64,000 nt of DNA from Marinicella sediminis (GTDB taxonomy: Bacteria > Pseudomonadota > Gammaproteobacteria > Xanthomonadales > Marinicellaceae): contig NZ_MVBD01000001.1 of NCBI RefSeq assembly GCF_002000055.1, positions 62,001 through 126,000 of the forward strand, written 5' to 3'. Shown here one piece after another: positions 54,575 to 63,215 of the stretch. Position 1 is the stretch's first letter. Each line of letters begins with the position of its first letter. Made by a program: the position numbers and the translations under genes. A model generated the notes under the pieces. It had not been told where the DNA came from, did no database searches, and saw only the letters and a program-made list of their open reading frames with translations.

Positions 54575-56740
54575 CTAAAAGCCAGTCCCCAGGCGCAAAT
54601 AAAAGCGCGCCTCGCCATCATGGCTGTAGCCGGTGCCCAGGAACATCACGGTGTCCTGAACATCAAAAGAGATACCGGCTGAGAATCCGTAAATCATGTC
54701 TTCAATGTTGATGTTTCTCTGCCAGACGTTGCCCCAATGGGTTTTTACCGTCAAATCCGGCACCCCAACGATGGGCAGGTCGATGGAACTCATCGGGGTG
54801 AACCAGCCCAGCTCCAGTAAAAAGGCATTGAGGCCCAGCAGTGATTGTGTGGGGTAGCCGGCAAAATCATCCACTCCGCCATAGGCTTTGAAGTATTCGT
54901 TGTTATTCACCAGGTCAGTAAAGTCAAATTTAATCCGCAAGTGAGCTGCGCTGCTGTTGAAAAACGGAAAACGCCGGTAGCCGTCAAAGCTCAGGTATTG
55001 GACCCGGTCAAAAATGCCCAATTCTGCTCTGAGGTCATAACCAAAGCGAGGTGAAATGGCTTTCTCCAGGGTATCGTAACCAAAATTGATCTGTAATCCA
55101 GCGGTGCGGTTGATGGCGGTATCAAAATCAATGTCATTGATCACCGGCACCACGCTTTGGTCTTTGTACCACAAGCCTGCCCTCAATTCACTGTTGATGG
55201 TGGGGTTGTAGCCGAGGTTCAGTCCAAAGCCAAATTTCTTGTGGTCGTATTCACCAATGGCATCAATGCCCTGGTAAAATCGCCGGGTGTCTTTGATGGT
55301 GTCGATGTTGGCTGTGGCAAAGAATTTGTTCTCGAAATCCAAAGGTTGGTACAGTTCAGATTGCCAGCCCAGTACCGAGCCCACACTGAGGTCATTGACC
55401 CAATGGCCGCCCTTGCTGTTGATGTTGTATCGGTGGTGTCTGACCAACAATGATATCCGCGTATTGGAATCGAAATCATCAGCCACTTTCAGTCCGAACT
55501 TCAGGTAATCAGGACCCCATTGTTTTTCTTTGACTTTGAAAGCAATGCCTTTTTTCTGGCCAATCGATTCTACCTGGTAGGTAATCACCTGGATGTCTTC
55601 TTCAGTGGACACCACCTGGTCAACAAAATCTTGTACCAGGCTGGCGTTGAACGACTGGCCGATCAGTTCATTTGCACGGGTCATTAATCGTTCGGTGGCA
55701 GTGCGTTTATTACCGGAGAAGCTGACAAAGCCTATGCGGCTGGGGATGTCTCTGGGTAAAAAGTTTCGGCTTTCCAGGTGGGTGATGAAGTCATTGTCAG
55801 GCAGGCTGAATGATGACAGGGCATCAGACTGCCGATAGGTCGCTAAATAGCCATCATTGATCATGTCTTTGGCACGGTCAAACATGGAGGCATCAATGCC
55901 TTTCAGTTCAGGCTGAATGACCAGATCAGCCAGCTTGAGGGATTGTTTGGTGTTCTGGACCAGTGCCACATCCACACTCTGATAAGTCACGGCCAGTACC
56001 GAAGATTGTTCATTAACCGTAGCCAGTGGAGATGAAATGTTGACCGCGATGACAATGTCAGCGCCCATGGCCCTGACCACATCAACCGGCAGATTGTTCA
56101 GGATGCCACCATCAACCAACATGCGTTCCTGATGTTTGACCGGACCAAAGACCAGAGGTACAGCCATTGATGCGCGCATCGCCATGGCCAGATCGCCCTG
56201 TTCAATCACATAGGGTTCTCCTGCATTGAGGTCAGTGGTCACGGCGCGAAAAGGGATGGGGAATTTGTTAAAGTCCGTTTCATTGAATGAGCCCACCAGG
56301 CGTTGCAACTCAAGCATCACTTTGTGGTCGCCAACCAATCCGGTACCGGATTTGGCGCCATCTCTGGAGATGCCGATTTCAATGTCGGCAAAATAATCTT
56401 TTTCTTCTTGCTTCTGGCGGTAGTTTTTCAGCTTGCGCTTGTTCGATGGGTTGAGTGCATTGTCCCAATCAACCGATTTGATGGCCCACTCCAGGTCATC
56501 AGGACTCATACCTGTGGCATACAATCCTCCCACAATACTGCCCATGGAAGTGCCGGCAATGTAATCAATGGGAATGCGTTTTTCTTCCAGTGCTTTGAGC
56601 ACACCAACGTGTGCCATGCCCCGGGCGCCGCCACCGGACAGTGCCAGGCCGATTTTTGGTCGTTCGCGCTGTTCTGCCAAGGCCTGAGAACAAATCAGCA
56701 GGCTCAGCAGCCATAATGTCAGGTATTTCAGTTTTAACAT
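54575..56740 (-). CDS. PlpD-type patatin phospholipase with POTRA and outer-membrane beta-barrel
   Basis: A 721-residue protein of the type Vd autotransporter layout: signal peptide (1 to about 22), patatin domain (about 30-310) with oxyanion loop GGGARG, nucleophile GTSMG and DGG (MLVDGGILNNLP), a POTRA-like segment (about 330-410) and a 16-strand-type barrel of Bam/TamA type ending in Phe (YLRLGTGF). The patatin part should be carried to the cell surface or released. Homologues are lipases of the PlpD/FplA group. Located next to the DegS-like protease gene. Confidence 0.9.
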   Translation of the reverse strand: MLKLKYLTLWLLSLLICSQALAEQRERPKIGLALSGGGARGMAHVGVLKALEEKRIPIDYIAGTSMGSIVGGLYATGMSPDDLEWAIKSVDWDNALNPSNKRKLKNYRQKQEEKDYFADIEIGISRDGAKSGTGLVGDHKVMLELQRLVGSFNETDFNKFPIPFRAVTTDLNAGEPYVIEQGDLAMAMRASMAVPLVFGPVKHQERMLVDGGILNNLPVDVVRAMGADIVIAVNISSPLATVNEQSSVLAVTYQSVDVALVQNTKQSLKLADLVIQPELKGIDASMFDRAKDMINDGYLATYRQSDALSSFSLPDNDFITHLESRNFLPRDIPSRIGFVSFSGNKRTATERLMTRANELIGQSFNASLVQDFVDQVVSTEEDIQVITYQVESIGQKKGIAFKVKEKQWGPDYLKFGLKVADDFDSNTRISLLVRHHRYNINSKGGHWVNDLSVGSVLGWQSELYQPLDFENKFFATANIDTIKDTRRFYQGIDAIGEYDHKKFGFGLNLGYNPTINSELRAGLWYKDQSVVPVINDIDFDTAINRTAGLQINFGYDTLEKAISPRFGYDLRAELGIFDRVQYLSFDGYRRFPFFNSSAAHLRIKFDFTDLVNNNEYFKAYGGVDDFAGYPTQSLLGLNAFLLELGWFTPMSSIDLPIVGVPDLTVKTHWGNVWQRNINIEDMIYGFSAGISFDVQDTVMFLGTGYSHDGEARFYLRLGTGF

Positions 56741-56916
56741 CCCTTCACTTTACCCTCATGGTCATGATCCTGTTCACAACGCTTTGTGGCCTGATGGTCA
56801 ACCGGTTGGTCAGGAAATCGTGATTCATACCCCCGGTAAAATTTTAAACAATTCCGGCGGATAAAACCATCACCCAAATGATTAACTGTGAACCATGACC
56901 GGAATTGAATCAGGAA

Positions 56917-57996
56917 TCACTGACCTTCCTGGAGTGTGACGCTGGGCGGTAATTCAATGGTCAGGTACATTTCAAAGCCGCCATTGTCATTGTATCCGGT
57001 CACTTTCACTGAATCTCCAACGGTGTTTTGTAACAGTTGGTTTTGGTATTCACTGAAAGAATTGACTGGTTTGTCATTGATGTGAGTGATGACGTCCCGC
57101 GGCTTGATGCCGGCCAGATCTGCTGAACTGCCTTCTCTGGTTTTGGACACCATGATGCCTATCACCGGTTTGGGAATCTGGTAAACCACATGTCCGTAGG
57201 GTTGGATGAAATAGATGCCCAGCCAGCCCCTCAGTACCTGTCCATAGCGGATGATGGAGTTGATGATTTGTACGGTGGTATTGGATGGAATGGCAAAATT
57301 AATGCCTTCGGCACCAATCTGACTGTAACTGGCGGTGCTGATGCCTACCACCTGCCCCAAAGGGTTGACCAGTGCGCCGCCGGAATTACCCAGGTTGATT
57401 GCTGCATCTGTCTGGATGAAGTTTTCCACCTGGCTTTCCGTCAGGCCCCGTCGACCAGTGGCGCTGACGATCCCGAGGGAAGCGCTTTGGTTTAAGCCAT
57501 ATGGGTTGCCCACTGCCAGCACCACGTCGCCGGTATTGAGCAGTTCACTGTCGGCAAATGCGGCGGGTGTCAGGTTGTCGGCATCTATTTTGATCAAGGC
57601 CAGGTCAGTCAGGGTATCTGCGCCGATGAAACTCGCTTCGTATAGTTGATTGTCCCACAGGTATACCACGACCCGGCTGGCGTCTTTAATGACGTGCTTG
57701 TTGGTCACAATGTGACCGTTTTCCGAAACCACCACACCTGATCCCAGGTAGTTTTTCGTGCGGTAGGGTGAACGTGGTGAAATACCAGAGCGACCATTGA
57801 TCGGTTCATTGCTTTGGGTGTAGATGCTCACCACTGAACGACTGATGGTGTCAATGGCAGGGGCATAGGAAAACACCAGCGCCGGTTGCTGTTCATTGGT
57901 GACCCAGCGCAATTGTCCGGTCAGAAATAAATACAGCAGCCCAATCAACAAGCCAAGCAGGGCGTATTTAAGAAAAAAGGTGAGGTGATTCAGCAT
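56917..57996 (-). CDS. degS: DegS-type serine protease with PDZ domain
   Basis: A 359-residue protein from the ATG at 57996 (MLNHLTFFLKYALLGLLIGL), matching the E. coli DegS length; the frame is open further upstream. N-terminal anchor helix (about 9-30), trypsin-like domain with catalytic His (GHIVTNKHVI), Asp (LTDLALIKID) and Ser (NLGNSGGALVNP), and a C-terminal PDZ domain (about 255-345). DegS cleaves the anti-sigma factor RseA in response to misfolded outer-membrane proteins, activating sigma-E. This fits the sigma-E-like promoters seen at 35 kb. Confidence 0.87.
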   Translation of the reverse strand: MLNHLTFFLKYALLGLLIGLLYLFLTGQLRWVTNEQQPALVFSYAPAIDTISRSVVSIYTQSNEPINGRSGISPRSPYRTKNYLGSGVVVSENGHIVTNKHVIKDASRVVVYLWDNQLYEASFIGADTLTDLALIKIDADNLTPAAFADSELLNTGDVVLAVGNPYGLNQSASLGIVSATGRRGLTESQVENFIQTDAAINLGNSGGALVNPLGQVVGISTASYSQIGAEGINFAIPSNTTVQIINSIIRYGQVLRGWLGIYFIQPYGHVVYQIPKPVIGIMVSKTREGSSADLAGIKPRDVITHINDKPVNSFSEYQNQLLQNTVGDSVKVTGYNDNGGFEMYLTIELPPSVTLQEGQ

Positions 57997-58235
57997 ATCA
58001 GGTTTGCTTGTGGTGTTCTGTGTATTGTAAAGAATTTCAGGGCAAAATGTTTGACCCATTCGTAACGCACAGTGTTGGGCAGGAAAAGGAGCAAAAAATT
58101 CCCTTTGATTGAAATTGATTTGAATAAGCCGGGTGATCGTTGTCTGGATGATTATTCCTGAATTAATCGCAGCTTGGCTATGAAATAACATTAAAATCTT
58201 GTAAAATTGCGCCGGTTTAATAGTAGATTCAACTT

Positions 58236-58263
58236 ATGGACAGTCATTGTCCATGAGTTTTTT
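58236..58263 (+). promoter_or_regulatory. hairpin with T-run in the petA leader
   Basis: ATGGACA-GTCAT-TGTCCAT is a 7-base-pair stem, then GAG and six T. It lies about 20 bases upstream of the petA start and looks like a weak terminator, so it could attenuate the bc1 operon, or just mark the end of an upstream transcript. Stem and T-run are seen; function is inferred. Confidence 0.4.
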
Positions 58264-58283
58264 ATTCATTAGGGGTTAATTCA

Positions 58284-58871
58284 ATGACTGATAATGTCAA
58301 TAAAAGTCGGCGTACTTTGTTGCTCAGCACTGGTGCAGTTGGCGCCATTGGCGCAGGTTTCGCGGCTGTTCCTTTTCTTAAGTCATGGCTGCCATCAGAG
58401 CGGGCCAAAGCGGCCGGTGGACCGGTCAAGGCAGATGTTTCCAAAGTGGAACCCGGTCAGATGATCAATATTCTGTGGCGCGGACAGCCCGTATTTGTGG
58501 TCAACCGCACACCCAAACAGCTGGACGTGTTGGAATCATTAAATGGCAAGCTGAAAGATCCCACGTCTGAATCCAGTGTTCAGCCAGCTTATGTGGATAA
58601 CATCAACCGCTCAATCAAGGAGAACTTGTTGGTGGTGGTTGGTATTTGTACGCATCTGGGATGTTCACCCAAATACTATCCGGATCTGGTACCGCAGACA
58701 TTTGATGCTGAATGGAAGGGTGGGTTCTTTTGCCCTTGTCATAATTCACGTTTTGACATTTCAGGACGGGTTTTCGCTGGTTCACCAGCCAGTCGTAATC
58801 TGGACATTCCGCCATATACATTTTTAGATGAGAACACCATCGAAATTGGCAACGATGGGGAGCAAGCATAA
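58284..58871 (+). CDS. petA: ubiquinol-cytochrome c reductase Rieske iron-sulfur subunit
   Basis: A 195-residue bc1 complex subunit with a twin-arginine-like N-terminus (KSRRTLLLSTGAVGAIGAGF) that both signals and anchors. The [2Fe-2S] cluster boxes are CTHLGC (about 125-130) and CPCHNS. It oxidises ubiquinol at the Qo site and passes the electron to cytochrome c1. First gene of petABC; its stop shares bases with the petB start. Confidence 0.96.
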   Translation: MTDNVNKSRRTLLLSTGAVGAIGAGFAAVPFLKSWLPSERAKAAGGPVKADVSKVEPGQMINILWRGQPVFVVNRTPKQLDVLESLNGKLKDPTSESSVQPAYVDNINRSIKENLLVVVGICTHLGCSPKYYPDLVPQTFDAEWKGGFFCPCHNSRFDISGRVFAGSPASRNLDIPPYTFLDENTIEIGNDGEQA

Positions 58872-60118
58872 TGGGTAAAATAGCAAGTTCAGGCAGTAAA
58901 AATGCCGCTGGTTTCATGGGTTGGCTGAATGCCAGGCTGCCAGTCACACAATTTTATAAAGACCATTTATCTGAATACTACGCGCCAAAGAATTTTAATT
59001 TCTGGTACTTTTTCGGTTCATTGGCTCTGCTGGTATTGGTTAATCAGATCCTCACAGGTATCTGGCTGACCATGCACTACAAACCCGATGCAGACAAAGC
59101 CTTCGGAATGGTTGAATACATCATGCGTGATGTGCCTTGGGGCTGGTTAATCCGCTATCTGCATACCACCGGAGCCTCGGCCTTTTTTGTGGTGATCTAT
59201 TTCCACATGTTCCGTGGTCTGTTATATGGGTCATACAAGAAGCCACGCGAATTGGTATGGATCATTGGTATGGTGCTCTATCTGGCACTGATGGCTGAAG
59301 CCTTCATGGGCTATGTTCTGCCATGGGGTAACATGTCTTACTGGGGCGCCAAAGTGATCACCCAGTTATTTGGTGCTGTGCCTTTTGTGGGCGAAGCGCT
59401 GGTCGAATGGGTGCGGGGTGATTACCTGATCTCTGATGCCACCTTGAATCGTTTCTTTGCACTGCATGTGGTGGCCCTGCCGTTGGCGATTGTGGCTTTG
59501 GTGGTGTTGCACATTGCAGCCCTGCATACGGTTGGTTCCAACAACCCTGAAGGCATTGACATCAAGCAACACAAAGATGAAAACGGCAAGCCGCTGGACG
59601 GCATTCCATTCCATCCATACTACACCGTGAAAGACATTTTCGGAGTGGGCATGTTCCTGTTGATTTTCCTCTTCATCGTATTTGTTAAACCCGATATGGG
59701 CGGTTTGTTCCTGGAACATGACAATTACGTTCCGGCTGACCCGGCAGTGACGCCACTGCACATCAAGCCGGTGTGGTACTTCACCCCATTTTATGCCATG
59801 TTACGGGCGGTGCCTGACATGCAGATGGGTGCGTTGATCATGTTATTGGCGATTGTGGTGTTGTTCTTCCTGCCGTGGCTCGATCGCTCACCGGTTAAAT
59901 CAATCAGATACCGTCGCTGGCCTTTCAAACTGATGCTGGGCTTGTTCACCATCACTTTTGTGGTACTTGGTTGGTTGGGTATGCAAGCAGGCAGTGTGAC
60001 GCTGACCCGCATAGCACAGGCCCTGACTGCATTTTACTTCTTCTATTTCATTTGGTTGTTCTTCTACAGCCGCAATGAAAAGTACCATGAAGTGCCAGAG
60101 AGAATAGAGGATCACTGA
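58871..60118 (+). CDS. petB: ubiquinol-cytochrome c reductase cytochrome b
   Basis: A 415-residue membrane subunit with eight helices. Heme-ligand histidines are in YLHTTGASAFFVVIYFHMF and HVVALPLAIVALVVLHIAALH (given as HVVALPLAIVALVVLHIAA). The Qo-site motif usually written PEWY reads PVWY here (HIKPVWYFTPFYAM), a variant I recall from beta- and gammaproteobacteria. bc1 operon middle gene with TGATG coupling on both sides. Confidence 0.96.
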   Translation: MGKIASSGSKNAAGFMGWLNARLPVTQFYKDHLSEYYAPKNFNFWYFFGSLALLVLVNQILTGIWLTMHYKPDADKAFGMVEYIMRDVPWGWLIRYLHTTGASAFFVVIYFHMFRGLLYGSYKKPRELVWIIGMVLYLALMAEAFMGYVLPWGNMSYWGAKVITQLFGAVPFVGEALVEWVRGDYLISDATLNRFFALHVVALPLAIVALVVLHIAALHTVGSNNPEGIDIKQHKDENGKPLDGIPFHPYYTVKDIFGVGMFLLIFLFIVFVKPDMGGLFLEHDNYVPADPAVTPLHIKPVWYFTPFYAMLRAVPDMQMGALIMLLAIVVLFFLPWLDRSPVKSIRYRRWPFKLMLGLFTITFVVLGWLGMQAGSVTLTRIAQALTAFYFFYFIWLFFYSRNEKYHEVPERIEDH

Positions 60119-60861
60119 TGAAAAAATTACACTTAATCACGCTGGGTTTAATGATGTTCTCTGGTTTGGCTTCTGCCGCCGGTGATGCCTACATTGGTGA
60201 ACATGTACAAACCAACATCCGCTCAACCGACTCACTGCGTAATGGCGCGAGAACCTTCATGAATTATTGCATGGGTTGTCATTCCATGGAGTTCCAAAGG
60301 TACAACCGTGTTGCCGAGGACCTGGGCCTGACAGAAGATGAAATGATGAATGGCTTGGTTTTAACGGATGCCAAATTTGCCGACAAAATGACCATAGCCA
60401 TGGATCCTCAGGATGCCGAGCAATGGTTTGGCAAGACCCCGCCGGATTTAACGGTGATTGCCAAAGCCCGTGGCCTGGATTGGTTGTATAACTTCCTGAT
60501 CAACTACTACCTGGATCCAACCAGACCCACAGGCTGGAATAACCTGACATTTGAGAATGCATCCATGCCTCATGTTTTGTGGGAGTTCCAGGGAATGCGC
60601 AAAGCCAATTTCAACGTATATGAAGATGAAGATGGCAATGAGCACAAAGAGTTCATTGATTTTGAAGTCGTTGAAGCGGGTTCAATGAGTGAGCAGGAAT
60701 ACAAAGACATGGTCAGAGACCTGGTGAATTTCCTGGATTATTCATCCGAGCCGGCACAACTGATCCGCATGTCTTATGCACCCTGGGTGTTGTTGTTTGT
60801 GGCTTTATTCACATTCCTCGCCTACCTGCTGAAAGTGAATTACTTCAGGGACATTCACTGA
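60118..60861 (+). CDS. petC: ubiquinol-cytochrome c reductase cytochrome c1
   Basis: A 247-residue exported subunit: signal peptide (cleavage after SAA/GDA region, about residue 20), heme site CMGCH (about 53-57), Met ligand region further on, and a C-terminal anchor helix (WVLLFVALFTFLAYLLK, about 222-238). Takes electrons from the Rieske protein. It is last in petABC; a hairpin terminator lies 50 bases downstream. Confidence 0.95.
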   Translation: MKKLHLITLGLMMFSGLASAAGDAYIGEHVQTNIRSTDSLRNGARTFMNYCMGCHSMEFQRYNRVAEDLGLTEDEMMNGLVLTDAKFADKMTIAMDPQDAEQWFGKTPPDLTVIAKARGLDWLYNFLINYYLDPTRPTGWNNLTFENASMPHVLWEFQGMRKANFNVYEDEDGNEHKEFIDFEVVEAGSMSEQEYKDMVRDLVNFLDYSSEPAQLIRMSYAPWVLLFVALFTFLAYLLKVNYFRDIH

Positions 60862-60880
60862 TTGTGCGATTTTGATTGCC

Positions 60881-60909
60881 TTAACAAAAGGCGCAAAATT
60901 TGATAATAT
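60881..60909 (+). promoter_or_regulatory. sigma-70-type promoter of sspAB
   Basis: TTAACA (60881-60886), 17-base spacer, TAATAT (60904-60909). It should start transcripts near 60916, within the left arm of the hairpin at 60911-60948, and serves sspA, whose GTG is at 60976. Confidence 0.6.
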
Positions 60910-60910
60910 G

Positions 60911-60948
60911 AAGGGTTTTTGCGACTGACCGTTGCGAAAACCCTTTTT
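60911..60948 (+). terminator. hairpin terminator after petC, overlapping the sspA transcription start
   Basis: AAGGGTTTTTGCGAC-TGACC-GTTGCGAAAACCCTT with two G-U pairs, then a T-run. A strong rho-independent form for the bc1 operon. Because the sspA -10 box ends at 60909, the same hairpin would be at the very 5' end of sspA mRNA, unless transcripts start further down. Confidence 0.75.
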
Positions 60949-60975
60949 GAGTTTACAGATAAGGAGAAAAAACAG

Positions 60976-61608
60976 GTGTCAATCATAGAACGTGGACGAT
61001 CCGTCATTACCGTTTATTCAGAGACAGAGTCGTTTGATTCGCACAGAATCAGATTTCTGTTGGCGACCAAGAGCATCAATTGCAAAATCATCTCTGTTGA
61101 TCGCAATAATCCACCTGAAGACTTACTGGCCAACAACCCTAAACTGGAGATTCCCACCCTGGTTGACCGGGACATGCACCTGTATGGTGTCAATGTGATC
61201 ACCGAGTACCTGGATGAACGTTATCCTCACCCGCCGTTGATGCCGCCTGATCCCATGACCCGGGCTCGTCTGCGGTTCACTGTTTATCGGTTGGAACATG
61301 GTTGGTTTGAATACATCAGTAAAATCGAAAACAACACCGGTGAGATCAAAAAACAAGCCGTTAATGACCTGACTGCAGAATTGGTGGCAGCCGAACCTTT
61401 GTTCAGTGAAAATCCTTACTTCATGAACACCGATATGACCTTGGTTGATACCAATCTGGTGCCATTTTTATGGCGTTTGGAACACTATGGACTGGATTGG
61501 GAAGCACTGCCGAAATCACTGCGTAATTATGCCCACCGGATGTTCCAAAGCAAAGCCTTCAAAAAAAGCATCACTGAATCAGAGAGAGAATACCGCTTTG
61601 ATTTTTGA
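60976..61608 (+). CDS. sspA: stringent starvation protein A
   Basis: A 210-residue glutathione-S-transferase-like protein that binds RNA polymerase, starting at GTG 60976 with AAGGAG nine bases upstream; the frame is open to 60919, but 210 residues matches the family. N-terminal thioredoxin fold (VITVYSETESFDSHRIRFLL), then NNPKLEIPTLVDRDMHLYGV and an all-helical C-terminal domain. petABC-sspA-sspB is a conserved order in gammaproteobacteria. It aids acid and stationary-phase survival in E. coli. Confidence 0.92.
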   Translation: MSIIERGRSVITVYSETESFDSHRIRFLLATKSINCKIISVDRNNPPEDLLANNPKLEIPTLVDRDMHLYGVNVITEYLDERYPHPPLMPPDPMTRARLRFTVYRLEHGWFEYISKIENNTGEIKKQAVNDLTAELVAAEPLFSENPYFMNTDMTLVDTNLVPFLWRLEHYGLDWEALPKSLRNYAHRMFQSKAFKKSITESEREYRFDF

Positions 61609-61615
61609 TCCTGAC

Positions 61616-62029
61616 ATGACATCAGTGAAGCCTTATTTCATTAAGGCATTGCATGAATGGATTTCTGATAATGGCTTGACCCCGTTGATTGTGGTTGATG
61701 CCGGTTATGAAGGTGTTCGTGTGCCTGATGGAGTGGTGGAAGATGGCAAAGTAGTGCTCAATATTTCATACGATGCCTCACAAAACCTCGTCATGGATGA
61801 TGAGCTGGTGACATTCAATGCCCGTTTTTCTGGTACTTCTCATGCAATCATCATTCCAATGGAAGCGGTTTCTGCAATCTATGCCAGAGAGAATGGCAAA
61901 GGCATGATGTTTGATGTGGAACCCATGGCAGCATCGGATGATCCTGATGAACGGGAGACAGACAAGCCCAGCCCGGACAAACCGAATAAGTCCGGTAAAT
62001 CCAAATCCCATTTAAAACTGGTTGATTGA
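61616..62029 (+). CDS. sspB: ClpXP specificity-enhancing factor SspB
   Basis: A 137-residue adaptor starting at 61616 (MTSVKPYFIKALHEWISDNG), 7 bases after sspA. It binds ssrA-tagged proteins and hands them to ClpXP. The tag-binding barrel (LTPLIVVDAGYEGVRVPDG, VVLNISYDASQNLVMDDE) is complete, and the linker and C-terminal ClpX-binding tail (SKSHLKLVD, rich in Lys) resemble the E. coli XB motif. The frame is open upstream to 61445 within sspA, which is not real. Confidence 0.92.
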   Translation: MTSVKPYFIKALHEWISDNGLTPLIVVDAGYEGVRVPDGVVEDGKVVLNISYDASQNLVMDDELVTFNARFSGTSHAIIIPMEAVSAIYARENGKGMMFDVEPMAASDDPDERETDKPSPDKPNKSGKSKSHLKLVD

Positions 62030-62036
62030 TCAGCTC

Positions 62037-63200
62037 ATGAATCAGGACACTGGAAACGCAGAAAAGACCACCACCGACGAACAGCCAGTCAGTGATGTCA
62101 CAGAATTGATCAGCAATTTTTCTGATTTATTGCCAAACGCTTGGCTGCCATATTGGGAGCAACTCCAGTCTGTACCCATGCTGGCTTTTATCCTGACTGT
62201 GATTCTGGGATATCTGGTGGCCAGAATCGGCCTGGCGATATTCACCAAGAGCCTCAGTCAAATCACCAAACGCACCAAAAGTGATGTCGATGATCAGTTG
62301 ATTCAAGCCATCCGCAAACCTTTTTTCCTGACCCTGTTCTTTTTCTTTTTAGGCATAGCGGTAAAAACCATTGGCCTGTCAGCTGCGATGGAAAGCACAG
62401 TGATCAGGATATTGGCCAGTATTTTGGTGCTCAGTTGGATGTTCCGCGGATTTAAAATACTGCATATCCTGCTCAGTACCTTGTCCACCTTCAAGGATCG
62501 GTTTGAAATCATCCAACCGAAAACCATCCCACTGTTTGAACTGGTGGGGAAGATTCTGTTAATTGGTCTGGGCTCCTACATCTTGTTGACCATTTGGGGC
62601 ATCAACCCGACAGCCTGGCTGGCTTCAGCCGGGGTGATTGGTATTGCTGTAGGTTTTGCTGCGAAGGACACCCTGGCGAATTTGTTTTCCGGCTTTTTCA
62701 TCATTGCCGATACGCCCTATAAAGTGGGAGACTTTGTCAACCTTGACTCTGGAGAGCGGGGTATGGTCACTCATGTGGGCATGCGATCAACGCGTTTACT
62801 GACCCGCGATGACATCGAAATAACCATCCCTAATAACGTCATTGGCAATGCCAAAATCATCAATGAAAGCAGTGGTCGTTGGGAAAAAAGCCGCATCCGC
62901 ATCAAAGTCGGGGCCGCATATGGAACCGATGCACAGCAAGTGGTTGAAGTATTGATGCAAGTAGCCAATGACCACCCTGAAGTGGTGAAAAATCCAGAAG
63001 CCAGGGTTCGTTTTCGGGCATTCGGGGCATCATCCATCGATTTCGAGTTGTTGGTGTGGATTGAACAACCCGTATTGCGCGGTCGCATCAGTCATGAATT
63101 ACATCTACAGGTCTATGCGGCCTTTAATCGAGCGGGTATCGAGATCCCATACGCCAAGCAAGATGTATACATCAAAGAAATGCCGGCCAGTCAAATCTGA
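62037..63200 (+). CDS. MscS-family mechanosensitive ion channel
   Basis: A 387-residue small-conductance channel protein; ATG 62037 is used although TTG 62022 is open. Hydrophobic helices lie at about 45-70, 105-130 and 170-200, then the pore-lining stretch GVIGIAVGFAAKDTLANLFSG (shown as GIAVGFAAKDTLANLFSG) and a beta domain with TPYKVGDFV and EITIPNNVI. The extra N-terminal helices make it larger than E. coli MscS (286). It releases solutes under osmotic downshock. Confidence 0.88.
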   Translation: MNQDTGNAEKTTTDEQPVSDVTELISNFSDLLPNAWLPYWEQLQSVPMLAFILTVILGYLVARIGLAIFTKSLSQITKRTKSDVDDQLIQAIRKPFFLTLFFFFLGIAVKTIGLSAAMESTVIRILASILVLSWMFRGFKILHILLSTLSTFKDRFEIIQPKTIPLFELVGKILLIGLGSYILLTIWGINPTAWLASAGVIGIAVGFAAKDTLANLFSGFFIIADTPYKVGDFVNLDSGERGMVTHVGMRSTRLLTRDDIEITIPNNVIGNAKIINESSGRWEKSRIRIKVGAAYGTDAQQVVEVLMQVANDHPEVVKNPEARVRFRAFGASSIDFELLVWIEQPVLRGRISHELHLQVYAAFNRAGIEIPYAKQDVYIKEMPASQI

Positions 63201-63215
63201 TACCCACTTGTCATT

